Source of the DNA: Methylobacterium persicinum
GTDB taxonomy: Bacteria > Pseudomonadota > Alphaproteobacteria > Rhizobiales > Beijerinckiaceae
Length of the DNA stretch: 64,000 nucleotides
Assembly: GCF_022179525.1 (NCBI RefSeq)
Contig: NZ_BPQX01000054.1
Span: 1 to 64,000 of the forward strand
Direction of reading: 5' to 3'
Position 1 is the stretch's first letter. The number at the start of each line of letters is the position of its first letter. A program made the position numbers and the translations under genes. Under the pieces are notes generated by a model. It did no database searches. It saw only the letters and a list, made by a program, of their open reading frames with translations, and was not told where the DNA came from. This document shows positions 26,709 to 33,823 of this stretch, one piece after another.

Positions 26709-27155
26709 ATGAAGTCACCGATCCTCGCCTCCCTTGCCGTGCTCACCCTCGTGTCGGCCGCCGAGGCCCGGCCGCACCGGACGGTGGCGCCCGCGCCCGA
26801 TCCGGCCGCGGCCGAGAAGGTGATCGCCCCCCTGCGGCAGGCCGCAACCGATTGCTTCGCGGACACGGTCATGTCCAACCCGAAGGCGGTCCGAGAGGCC
26901 CGCGCCGGCCATTGGTTCGAGGCGGCGAGCGTCACCGGTTTCCTCTGCCGGCCCGAGGTGGCGGCGATGATCCAGGCGCACGACCGGCTGTTCGGTCCCA
27001 AGACCGGCGAACGCTACTTCAAGGGCGCCTACGCCCACCACCTCGACAAGCAGCTTGCCGAGCGCCTTCAGCCGATGCTGGAGCGCAAGGCGGTGGCGAG
27101 CGCCGAGCCGCCGGCCGAGAAGGCCACGGCCGATGAGGCCTCCCCGGCCGAATAG
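26709..27155 (+). CDS. Secreted hypothetical protein with disordered C-terminus
   Basis: A 148-residue protein. Residues 1-20 are a signal peptide (MKSPILASLAVLTLVSAAEA). A helical core follows with a cysteine pair (TDCFADTV and GFLCRPEV) and DKQLAERLQPMLERK. The tail is rich in Ala, Glu and Pro and probably disordered. No family is recognised. It lies between two unrelated genes and converges with comM. Confidence 0.65.
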   Translation: MKSPILASLAVLTLVSAAEARPHRTVAPAPDPAAAEKVIAPLRQAATDCFADTVMSNPKAVREARAGHWFEAASVTGFLCRPEVAAMIQAHDRLFGPKTGERYFKGAYAHHLDKQLAERLQPMLERKAVASAEPPAEKATADEASPAE

Positions 27156-27232
27156 CGATCGCGAGCCCTTACCGCCGCGATGATTCGGCGTCGGGGCTCT
27201 CCCGTCGCGCGGGACCACCCGCTCTCTCAGGC

Positions 27233-28765
27233 TCAGCCGGCCATGCCATCGCTTCGGCCGCGGTAGGATAGCGCCTCGGCCAGATGCAGGCGCCGCACCT
27301 GCGCCTCGCCGTCGAGATCGGCGAGGGTGCGGGCCACCCGCAGGATCCGGTGGAAACTCCGCGCCGAGAGCCGCATCGTCTCCGCCGCCTGCCGGATGAG
27401 AGCCGTCCCCTCCGGGTCGGGGCTGGCGACCGCCTCAATGACCTTGGCGGGGCAGGTCGCGTTGGTCGTGGCCGCGGGCAGGCCATGCTCCCCGTAGCGG
27501 ATCGTCTGGAGCGCGCGGGCGGCGGCGACCCGGGCGGCGGCCGCTGCCGACCCCTCCGAAGGCGGCGGCAAGACCAAGTCTGCGGCCGAGACCGCCGGCA
27601 CCTCGATGCGCAGATCGATCCGGTCCAGCAGCGGGCCCGAGAGCCGGGCCTGATACTGCGCCATGCAGCGTTCGTTCGGCCCCCGGCGGCAGGCATAGCC
27701 CGGATCCAGACCCTGGCCGCAGCGACACGGGTTCATCGCCGCCACCAATTGGAACCGGGCCGGGTAGGTGACCCGGTGGTTGGCCCGGGCGATCATCACC
27801 GTGCCCGTCTCCATGGGCTGGCGCAGGGAATCGAGCACCTGCGGGCTGAACTCCGGCAACTCGTCAAGGAACAGCACGCCGCCATGGGCCAGGGAGACCT
27901 CCCCCGGACGGGCGCCGAGGCCGCCCCCGACGAGGGCCGCCATGGAGGCGGAATGGTGCGGCTGCCGGAACGGCCGCCGGTTCGAGAGGGCGCCCCCCTT
28001 CAGCCCGCCCGCCACCGACTGCACCATCGCGATATCGAGCAGTTCCCTCGGGGCGAGGGGCGGCAGGATGGAGGGCAGGCGCGCGGCGAGCATCGACTTC
28101 CCCGCCCCCGGAGGCCCGTTGAACAGCATGTTGTGGCCACCGGCCGCCGCGATCTCCAGGACACGCTTGGCCCCCTCCTGCCCCTTGATGTCGGCGAGGT
28201 CCGGGAGGAGGTCGTCCGCCGCGGCGAGGGCGGGAGACGGCCGGGCCATCACCTGGCTGCCCTTGAAATGGTTGGCGAGCTGGATCAGCGAACGGGGCGC
28301 CAGCACGTCGAGGTCGCCCCCCGCCCAGGCCGCCTCCGGCCCGGTCGCGGCAGGGCAGACCGGCCCAAGCCCCCGTTCCGCCGCCGCGAGGGCCGCCGGC
28401 AACACGCCGTTGACCCGGGTCAGCGTGCCGTCGAGAGCGAGCTCCCCCAGCACGCAGTAGCCGGCCAGGGCGTCGGCGGGGATCGCGCCGATGGCGGCCA
28501 TCACCCCCAGGGCGATGGGCAGGTCGTAATGCGATCCCTCCTTGGGCAGGTCGGCCGGGGCGAGGTTCACCGTGATCCGCTTGGCCGGCAGGGCGAGACC
28601 GGACGCGATTAAGGCGCCCCGGACCCGCTCGCGCGATTCCGCGACGGCCTTGTCCGGCAGGCCGACCACCGTGAAGGTCACGGAGCCGGGGAGGATCTGC
28701 ACCTGGACATCGACGGCGCGCGCCTCGATTCCCTCGAAGGCGACGGTGGCGACGCGGGTGACCAT
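27233..28765 (-). CDS. comM: YifB/ComM family Mg chelatase-like AAA ATPase
   Basis: Hexameric AAA+ helicase of 510 residues; ComM drives branch migration during natural transformation in other bacteria. The N-terminal Lon-like/ChlI domain starts VTRVATVAFEGIEAR; the AAA core has Walker A GPPGAGKSML, Walker B GGVLFLDELPEF and the CRCG...CRRGPNERC zinc-like cysteine group. A C-terminal ChlI domain ends near RSFHRILRVARTLADL. The start at 28765 matches the conserved N-terminus; 59 residues of upstream frame are arginine-rich and non-coding in character. It stands alone. Confidence 0.93.
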   Translation of the reverse strand: MVTRVATVAFEGIEARAVDVQVQILPGSVTFTVVGLPDKAVAESRERVRGALIASGLALPAKRITVNLAPADLPKEGSHYDLPIALGVMAAIGAIPADALAGYCVLGELALDGTLTRVNGVLPAALAAAERGLGPVCPAATGPEAAWAGGDLDVLAPRSLIQLANHFKGSQVMARPSPALAAADDLLPDLADIKGQEGAKRVLEIAAAGGHNMLFNGPPGAGKSMLAARLPSILPPLAPRELLDIAMVQSVAGGLKGGALSNRRPFRQPHHSASMAALVGGGLGARPGEVSLAHGGVLFLDELPEFSPQVLDSLRQPMETGTVMIARANHRVTYPARFQLVAAMNPCRCGQGLDPGYACRRGPNERCMAQYQARLSGPLLDRIDLRIEVPAVSAADLVLPPPSEGSAAAAARVAAARALQTIRYGEHGLPAATTNATCPAKVIEAVASPDPEGTALIRQAAETMRLSARSFHRILRVARTLADLDGEAQVRRLHLAEALSYRGRSDGMAG

Positions 28766-29108
28766 TCTCGGCCGGACTCCGGAGTGAGCGTGACCGCGGC
28801 GCGGTGTCGCACCTGTGCGGGAAAACGCGTGCTCGCTCAAGCGGGTCGATGCGGTGGCATCGGGACAACGGCCGACCGTTCGCGGGCTAATGTGTGGGAG
28901 CCGCGGAGAGAACCGGGCGCCCCGCGCCACCCACACGGCCAAGTTGCTGCCATGTTGCCGGGATAGGTTCGGGTTTCGAACCGCACCGAATTCGTTTACA
29001 ATGAGTTACGAATTCAGTTGGCTATTACCGGTTGAGGGGAACCGATCCTTCCCCGGTGAGCATGCACTCTTTAACGATCGAAACCGCTCGCCGAACCAGA
29101 CGGTTACC
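28766..29108. other. Divergent intergenic region between comM and an SGNH hydrolase gene
   Basis: About 340 bases with noticeably lower GC toward the right (28960-29108), including TTCGTTTACAATGAGTTACG near 28991. It should hold both promoters. The frame of the SGNH gene stays open leftwards from 29109, but third codon positions there are AT-rich, unlike the gene itself. No further gene is supported. Confidence 0.5.
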
Positions 29109-29927
29109 GTGTCGACGTCTCATCCTGCTCAGCCTGTCCGTCCCTTCGCCAGCCGGTGGCTTCGCCGCGTCGCCCTCGCCGCGGGACTGCTCGTGATTCC
29201 GACGGCGGTGCTCGCCTATGCGGATCTCCTGCCCGACTCCCTCGACCTTCTCGGCATCGACATGAGCGATACGCCGGATCTGCCCCATGTGGCGCGGCAG
29301 ATCGCCATCGGTGCCCCCCTGCGCATCGTGGCCTTCGGCTCGTCCTCGACGGAGGGGATTGGCGCGTCGAGCCCGGCCAATGCCTATCCGGCGCGGCTCC
29401 AGGCCGATCTGCGCACCAAGCTGCGCGGCATCGATGTGACGGTGATCAACCGGGGCATCGGCGGCGAGCACGTGGACGACATGCTGGCCCGCCTCGACCG
29501 GGACGTGATCGGGGCCGAGCCGCAACTCGTCATCTGGCAGACGGGCAGCAACGATCCCCTGCGGGGCGTGTCGCTGGAGCATTTCCACACGGCGACCCTC
29601 GACGCGGTGCGTCGCATCCGCGATGCCGGGATCGATGTGGTGCTGATGGAGCCGCAATGGTGCCCGAAGCTGGAGGCGACGCCGGGCGCCAATCGGTTCC
29701 GCGACGCCGTCCGCGAGATCGGCAAGGAACTCGACGTGCCGGTGATCCGCCGGGCCGACCTGATGCACGGCTGGATCCAACAGGGGAAGCTGACCGCCAA
29801 GCAGCTCTTCGCCTCGGACGGCCTGCACATGGCCGACCGGGGTTATGCCCTCCTCGCGTCGGCGGCAGCCGAATCGATCCTGCGGGATGCGGGGCCGGTG
29901 CAGGTCACGCAGCCGGTGGCTGAATAG
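29109..29927 (+). CDS. SGNH/GDSL hydrolase family protein, membrane-anchored or secreted
   Basis: Predicted esterase or acyl hydrolase of 272 residues. A hydrophobic N-terminal segment (WLRRVALAAGLLVIPTAVLAYA) serves as signal or anchor. The SGNH blocks are visible: FGSSSTEGIGAS (block I, GSSS in place of GDS), INRGIGGEH (II), QTGSNDP (III) and SDGLHMAD with the Asp-His pair (V). The GTG at 29109 is chosen over ATG 29001 because the intervening codons show AT-rich third positions unlike the rest. The substrate is unknown, possibly cell-wall or polysaccharide acyl groups. Confidence 0.8.
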   Translation: MSTSHPAQPVRPFASRWLRRVALAAGLLVIPTAVLAYADLLPDSLDLLGIDMSDTPDLPHVARQIAIGAPLRIVAFGSSSTEGIGASSPANAYPARLQADLRTKLRGIDVTVINRGIGGEHVDDMLARLDRDVIGAEPQLVIWQTGSNDPLRGVSLEHFHTATLDAVRRIRDAGIDVVLMEPQWCPKLEATPGANRFRDAVREIGKELDVPVIRRADLMHGWIQQGKLTAKQLFASDGLHMADRGYALLASAAAESILRDAGPVQVTQPVAE

Positions 29928-29975
29928 TCGCCGCCCCCGCTTGACGGGCGGGCCGCCCTCCCGGACATCCGGGGC

Positions 29976-30836
29976 ATGAACCTCTTCGTCTTCGGTCTCG
30001 GCTTCACGGGCCGCCGCTTCGCCGAAACGGCGCGCGGCCGTTTCGGCGCCGTCCGCGCTACGGTCACCGAGGCCGCGGGCGCCGAGCACATCGCGGCGCA
30101 GACGGGCTTCACCATGCGGGCCTTCGGGCCGAATGCGGACGATCCCCACATCGCCGACGACCTCGCCGACAGCGATGCCCTCCTCGTCTCCGTGCCCCCC
30201 GATGCCGGGGGAGACCCGGTCCTCCCCCATTACGGCGAGGCCATCGTCGCCAGCCGGATCGGGTGGATCGGCTACCTCTCGACCATCGGCGTCTACGGGG
30301 ACCAGGGCGGTGCCTGGATCGACGAGACCACGCCTCCCGCCGCCCGCAGCGAGCGGACCAGGGCCCGCCTTGCCGCGGAGGCGTCATGGCTCGCCCTCGG
30401 TGAGAAGACGGGCAAGGCCGTCCAGATCTTCCGCCTCGCGGGGATTTATGGGCCGGGCCGCAATCCCATCGTCAAGGTGCGGGAAGGGCGCTCGCAGCGG
30501 ATCGTGAAGGCGGGGCAGGTCTTCAACCGCATCCATGTCGATGACATCGCCACGACGCTCCTCGCCTCCCTCGACCGGCCGCGGCCGGGGGCGATCTACA
30601 ACGTGGCCGACGACGAACCGACCCCACCCCAGGTGGTGATCGAGCACGCCGCCCGTCTCGCCGGATTGCCGCCGCCGCCGGAGGTGGATTTCGAGACCGC
30701 CGACCTCTCGCCCATGGCCCGCAGCTTCTACGGGGAGAACAAACGGGTGCGGAACGCGCTCATCCGCGACGAACTCGGGGTGAGGCTCGCCTACCCGACC
30801 TATCGTGAAGGGCTAGCCGCGCTCGCCGGGGAGTGA
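29976..30836 (+). CDS. NAD(P)-dependent SDR/epimerase, YeeZ-like
   Basis: Extended-type Rossmann protein of 286 residues. It starts MNLFVFGLGFTGRRFAE with the GxGxxG nucleotide motif, continues with IGYLSTIGVYGDQGG (active-site Ser/Tyr region), and has FRLAGIYGPGRNPI and NRIHVDDIATTL, typical of sugar-nucleotide epimerase-like SDRs such as E. coli YeeZ. Most members have no proven reaction. It converges with znuB and stands 48 bases after the SGNH gene. Confidence 0.85.
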   Translation: MNLFVFGLGFTGRRFAETARGRFGAVRATVTEAAGAEHIAAQTGFTMRAFGPNADDPHIADDLADSDALLVSVPPDAGGDPVLPHYGEAIVASRIGWIGYLSTIGVYGDQGGAWIDETTPPAARSERTRARLAAEASWLALGEKTGKAVQIFRLAGIYGPGRNPIVKVREGRSQRIVKAGQVFNRIHVDDIATTLLASLDRPRPGAIYNVADDEPTPPQVVIEHAARLAGLPPPPEVDFETADLSPMARSFYGENKRVRNALIRDELGVRLAYPTYREGLAALAGE

Positions 30837-30846
30837 GGCGCCTCGA

Positions 30847-31710
30847 TCAGGCTTCCAGATGCCGGGGTCGCCGGAGGCGGCGCAGCAGGCCGCCCTGCGG
30901 GCCCACGAGCATCGAGACGATGTACAGGGCCCCGGCCGCGAGGACGATGGCCGGTCCGCTCGGCAGGTCCAGCCGGTAGGACAGGGAGAGGCCGGCGAAG
31001 CTCGCCAGCGCGGCGATGACCACGGCGACGGCCATCGTGCTCCCCAGTTCCCGAGTCCAGAACCGGGCGGCCACCGCGGGCAGGAGCATCAGCCCCACCG
31101 CCAGCAGCGTCCCGAGGGCCTGGAAGCCGCCGACGAGGTTCACCACCACGAGGCCGAGGAAGGCGAAATGCACCGGTCCGCCGGCCCGGCCGACGCTGCG
31201 CAGGAACAGCGGATCGACGCATTCGATCACCAGCGGCCGGTAGATCAGCGCCAGGACCACGAGGGTCGTCGTGCAGATCCCCCCGAGCAGGATCAGCGCC
31301 GGATCGTCCAGGGCGAGGACCGAACCGAACAGGAAGTGCATCAGATCGACCTGCGACCCCCGCAGGGAGACGAGCAGCACCCCGGCCGCCAGGGAGATGA
31401 GGTAGAAGGCGGCGAGGCTCGCATCCTCCCGCAGCATGGTGGTGCGGGTGACGGCCCCCGCCAGGAGCGCCACGGCGAGCCCGGCCACGAGCCCGCCCAG
31501 GGTCATCGCCGGCAACGACAGGCCCGCCACGAGGAACCCCGCCGCCGCGCCGGGGAGGATGGCGTGGCTCATGGCGTCACTCATGAGGCTCATGCGCCGG
31601 AGCATGAGGAACACGCCCACCGGCGGGGCCGAGACCGATAGGGCGAGGCAGCCGGCGAGGGCCCGGCGCATGAAGCCGAACTCGACGAAGGGTGCGAGAA
31701 GGTCGATCAC
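30847..31710 (-). CDS. znuB: Zinc/manganese ABC transporter permease, ZnuB
   Basis: Membrane subunit of a metal importer (ABC-3 family), 287 residues with about eight hydrophobic segments. Typical sequences are LMSDAMSHAILPGAAAGF near the start and VVNLVGGFQALGTLLAVGLMLLPAV in the middle. Its start overlaps the stop of znuC by four bases. The histidine-rich ATPase and the nearby Zur gene point to zinc as the metal (inference). Confidence 0.9.
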   Translation of the reverse strand: MIDLLAPFVEFGFMRRALAGCLALSVSAPPVGVFLMLRRMSLMSDAMSHAILPGAAAGFLVAGLSLPAMTLGGLVAGLAVALLAGAVTRTTMLREDASLAAFYLISLAAGVLLVSLRGSQVDLMHFLFGSVLALDDPALILLGGICTTTLVVLALIYRPLVIECVDPLFLRSVGRAGGPVHFAFLGLVVVNLVGGFQALGTLLAVGLMLLPAVAARFWTRELGSTMAVAVVIAALASFAGLSLSYRLDLPSGPAIVLAAGALYIVSMLVGPQGGLLRRLRRPRHLEA

Positions 31711-32546
31711 GCGGCATCCTCCCGGTCGCCGGGACGGGAATGGTCATGGTCGTGGGAATGGTCTCGCGCGTGGTCGTGCGCAGCGGCGTCCGCCCGCGGG
31801 GGGGCGTGCCGGGCCCCGTCGCACACGGGCGCTTCCTCGTCCCAGGCCTCCGAGAGGCGGCGGGCGCGGGCGAGGTTCTCCGCCGTCAGGACGCGCAACG
31901 TCGGCCCCCAGGCCACCGGCTCCCGGGCGAGCAGCAGCGTCGCAGGGAAGTGGGACCGGATCTGCCCGAAATCGTGCAGGGCCGCCACCACCGTCCGGCC
32001 CTCGCCGTGCCATGCATGCACGAGGGCGAGGAGATCCTCGGTGGTCCGGGCGTCGATGCCGGTGAAGGGTTCGTCGAGGAGGATCGTCCGGCAATCCTGC
32101 AGGATCAGCCGGGCGAACAGGGCCCGGCGGAACTGTCCGCCCGAAAGCGTCCCGATGGGCCGCGCCTCGAATCCGGAAAGCCCGACCACCGCCAGGGCGT
32201 CGAGCACGGCGGAGCGGGTGCGGCGCAGGGCGCGGAACGGGCCGAGGCGGCGCCACAGCCCCATGGACGCGAGGTCCATGACACTCACCGGAAAGCTCCG
32301 GTCGATCGCGTCGATCTGGGGCAGGTAGGCGATCTCGCCGGGCCGCTCGATCCGGCCGTCGAGGACCGGGATCTCGCCGGTCAGGCCCTTGAGCAGGGTC
32401 GATTTGCCCGCCCCGTTCGGCCCGGCTAGCGCCAGGAGTTCGCCGGCCGGGATCGTCCCGTTGAGATGGTGGACGGCCGGATGCCGGTCATAACCCAGGG
32501 TCAGGCCGTGCAGGCGGATCGGCCCCGGTGCCGCGATGGCGCTCAC
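31707..32546 (-). CDS. znuC: Zinc ABC transporter ATP-binding protein, ZnuC
   Basis: ATPase of the metal importer, 279 residues. It has Walker A GPNGAGKSTLL, the signature LSGGQFRRALFARL and Walker B ILLDEPFTGID. After the ATPase domain comes a tail rich in His and Asp (DHARDHSHDHDHS) likely to bind zinc. The start is GTG at 32546, overlapping the stop of a small membrane-protein frame as GTGA, and its own stop overlaps the znuB start. A periplasmic ZnuA gene is not present in the window. Confidence 0.92.
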   Translation of the reverse strand: MSAIAAPGPIRLHGLTLGYDRHPAVHHLNGTIPAGELLALAGPNGAGKSTLLKGLTGEIPVLDGRIERPGEIAYLPQIDAIDRSFPVSVMDLASMGLWRRLGPFRALRRTRSAVLDALAVVGLSGFEARPIGTLSGGQFRRALFARLILQDCRTILLDEPFTGIDARTTEDLLALVHAWHGEGRTVVAALHDFGQIRSHFPATLLLAREPVAWGPTLRVLTAENLARARRLSEAWDEEAPVCDGARHAPPRADAAAHDHARDHSHDHDHSRPGDREDAA

Positions 32547-32671
32547 AGGGCGAGGGCCCAGAGGATCGCCAGCCAGACGAGGCCCGCCATGCCGCCCGCC
32601 ATGAGAAGGCGCGCGGCGAGCCCGCTGCGGTAGAGCGTCGGGCGGGGCGGGGCGGAGGGGCGGCGGGGCAC
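32543..32671 (-). CDS. Possible small single-span membrane protein upstream of znuC
   Basis: A 42-residue frame from GTG 32671: a Pro/Arg-rich start (VPRRPSAPPRPTLYRSG), then a hydrophobic stretch AARLLMAGGMAGLVWLAILW. Its TGA overlaps the znuC start as GTGA, the same coupling seen between znuC and znuB. No clear ribosome site precedes this start, and longer in-frame options exist. If real it might be an accessory peptide of the transporter or a leader that couples znuC translation. No homologue is recognised. Confidence 0.4.
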   Translation of the reverse strand: MPRRPSAPPRPTLYRSGLAARLLMAGGMAGLVWLAILWALAL

Positions 32672-32823
32672 GGGCGAGGCTTCACAGGCGGGGCTTCGCT
32701 CGGCGCAAGCGAAGCGGGGGAGTGCGACGGGTTCCAGGCACAAACGGATCGCGCGACCCGCCCGGCGGCGGGGCAGCGGCATCCCGGCGCCGTGACGGCC
32801 CCTGGTGCGGCCCCGGCGGAGAG

Positions 32824-32838
32824 TGATACACTGTAACA
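32824..32838. promoter_or_regulatory. Candidate Zur box between znu operon and zur
   Basis: TGATACACTGTAACA is a 15-base near-perfect palindrome (six of seven pairs) around a central C. It lies in the divergent spacer, 66 bases before the zur TTG and about 150 bases before the first znu reading frame. Spacing and AT content stand out in a GC-rich spacer. Fur-family operators have this general form; binding by this Zur is an inference. Confidence 0.5.
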
Positions 32839-32903
32839 AAGGCGCCGCACAACCGGCGCACGCCCGCCGGCCCGTGCCGGCCGGTCATGCGGGAGCCGCC
32901 ATT

Positions 32904-33440
32904 TTGCCAACCGCCGGACATCACCACGATCACGCGCATGAGCACGCGGACGGCCACGGCCATGCCCGCGGGGCGGAGCCGGCGGCCGTCGTCGCCCGGG
33001 CCGAGGCCCTGTGCCGGGAGCGCGGGGCACAGTTCACCGCCCTCCGGCGGGAGGTGCTCGACGCGGTGGTGGCCAGCGGGAAGCCGCCGGGGGCCTACGA
33101 CATCGCGGAACGGCTCAGCCGCCCGGGCCGGCGGGTGGCGCCGGTCTCGGTCTACCGGGCCCTGGACTTCCTCATGGAACTCGGCCTCGTCCACCGCATC
33201 GCCAGCCGCAACGCGTTCGTGCCCTGCGCCCATGCCCACGGGGCGAGCGAGAACGTGGTGTTCCTGATCTGCCGGACGTGCGGCGCCATCGACGAAACCA
33301 CCTCGCCCGAGATGGAGAGCGGCCTCGGCAAGACCCTTGCGCGTGCCGGCTTCACCCCCGCCCACAGCATCCTGGAGGTCGAGGGCGATTGCGGCGCCTG
33401 CCGCGGCAAGGCCCTGGCCGGAGCGCCGAACGGTCCGTGA
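32904..33440 (+). CDS. zur: Fur family zinc uptake regulator, Zur
   Basis: Zinc-sensing repressor of 178 residues. The N-terminus is a histidine-rich run (HHHDHAHEHADGHGH), then a winged helix (GAQFTALRREVLDAVV, RVAPVSVYRALDFLMEL) and a dimer domain with HAHG and the structural-zinc cysteines CRTCGAI and CGACRG. No ATG exists upstream in frame; TTG at 32904 follows GGGAG with eight-base spacing and is the best start. It is divergent from the znuC-znuB genes and should repress them when zinc is plentiful. Confidence 0.9.
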   Translation: MPTAGHHHDHAHEHADGHGHARGAEPAAVVARAEALCRERGAQFTALRREVLDAVVASGKPPGAYDIAERLSRPGRRVAPVSVYRALDFLMELGLVHRIASRNAFVPCAHAHGASENVVFLICRTCGAIDETTSPEMESGLGKTLARAGFTPAHSILEVEGDCGACRGKALAGAPNGP

Positions 33441-33517
33441 GGGGCACCAAGCTGCCGCAGCTCCGCCCAGGAACCCCGTCCCGTCTCCCCGCTTGAACCC
33501 TGAGCGAGGAGGCGCCC

Positions 33518-33823
33518 GTGTCGAAGAGGCTGTTCGTTCTGTCCGTGGCGGTCCTGTCGGCCGCGCCCGCCCTGGCCCAGGGGCGCCCCTCCACCACGGC
33601 GATGAGCTGCGCCCAGGCCTCCCGGCTGGTGGCGTCCCAGGGGGCGATCGTGCTGGGCACGGGGGGCCCGACCTATGACCGCTTCGTCCGGGACCGGTCG
33701 TTCTGCGAGCCCACCGAGATCGCCCGCCGGGCCTTCCGGCCGACCCGCGACAACGGCGCCTGCCTCGTCGGCTACACCTGCTACGAGCCGAGCCCGGACG
33801 ACTGGCCGGGCAGCGACTTCTGA
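33518..33823 (+). CDS. Small secreted cysteine-containing protein
   Basis: A 101-residue protein with a signal peptide cleaved after ALAQ (about residue 21). The mature part has four cysteines (AMSCAQASRLV, SFCEPTEIA, GACLVGYTCYEP), probably two disulfides, and a core ASQGAIVLGTGGPTYDRFV. Similar small proteins are found in many Rhizobiales without a known function. GTG start at 33518 after a GAGGAG site. Its last 43 bases overlap the 3' end of selB on the other strand. Confidence 0.72.
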   Translation: MSKRLFVLSVAVLSAAPALAQGRPSTTAMSCAQASRLVASQGAIVLGTGGPTYDRFVRDRSFCEPTEIARRAFRPTRDNGACLVGYTCYEPSPDDWPGSDF

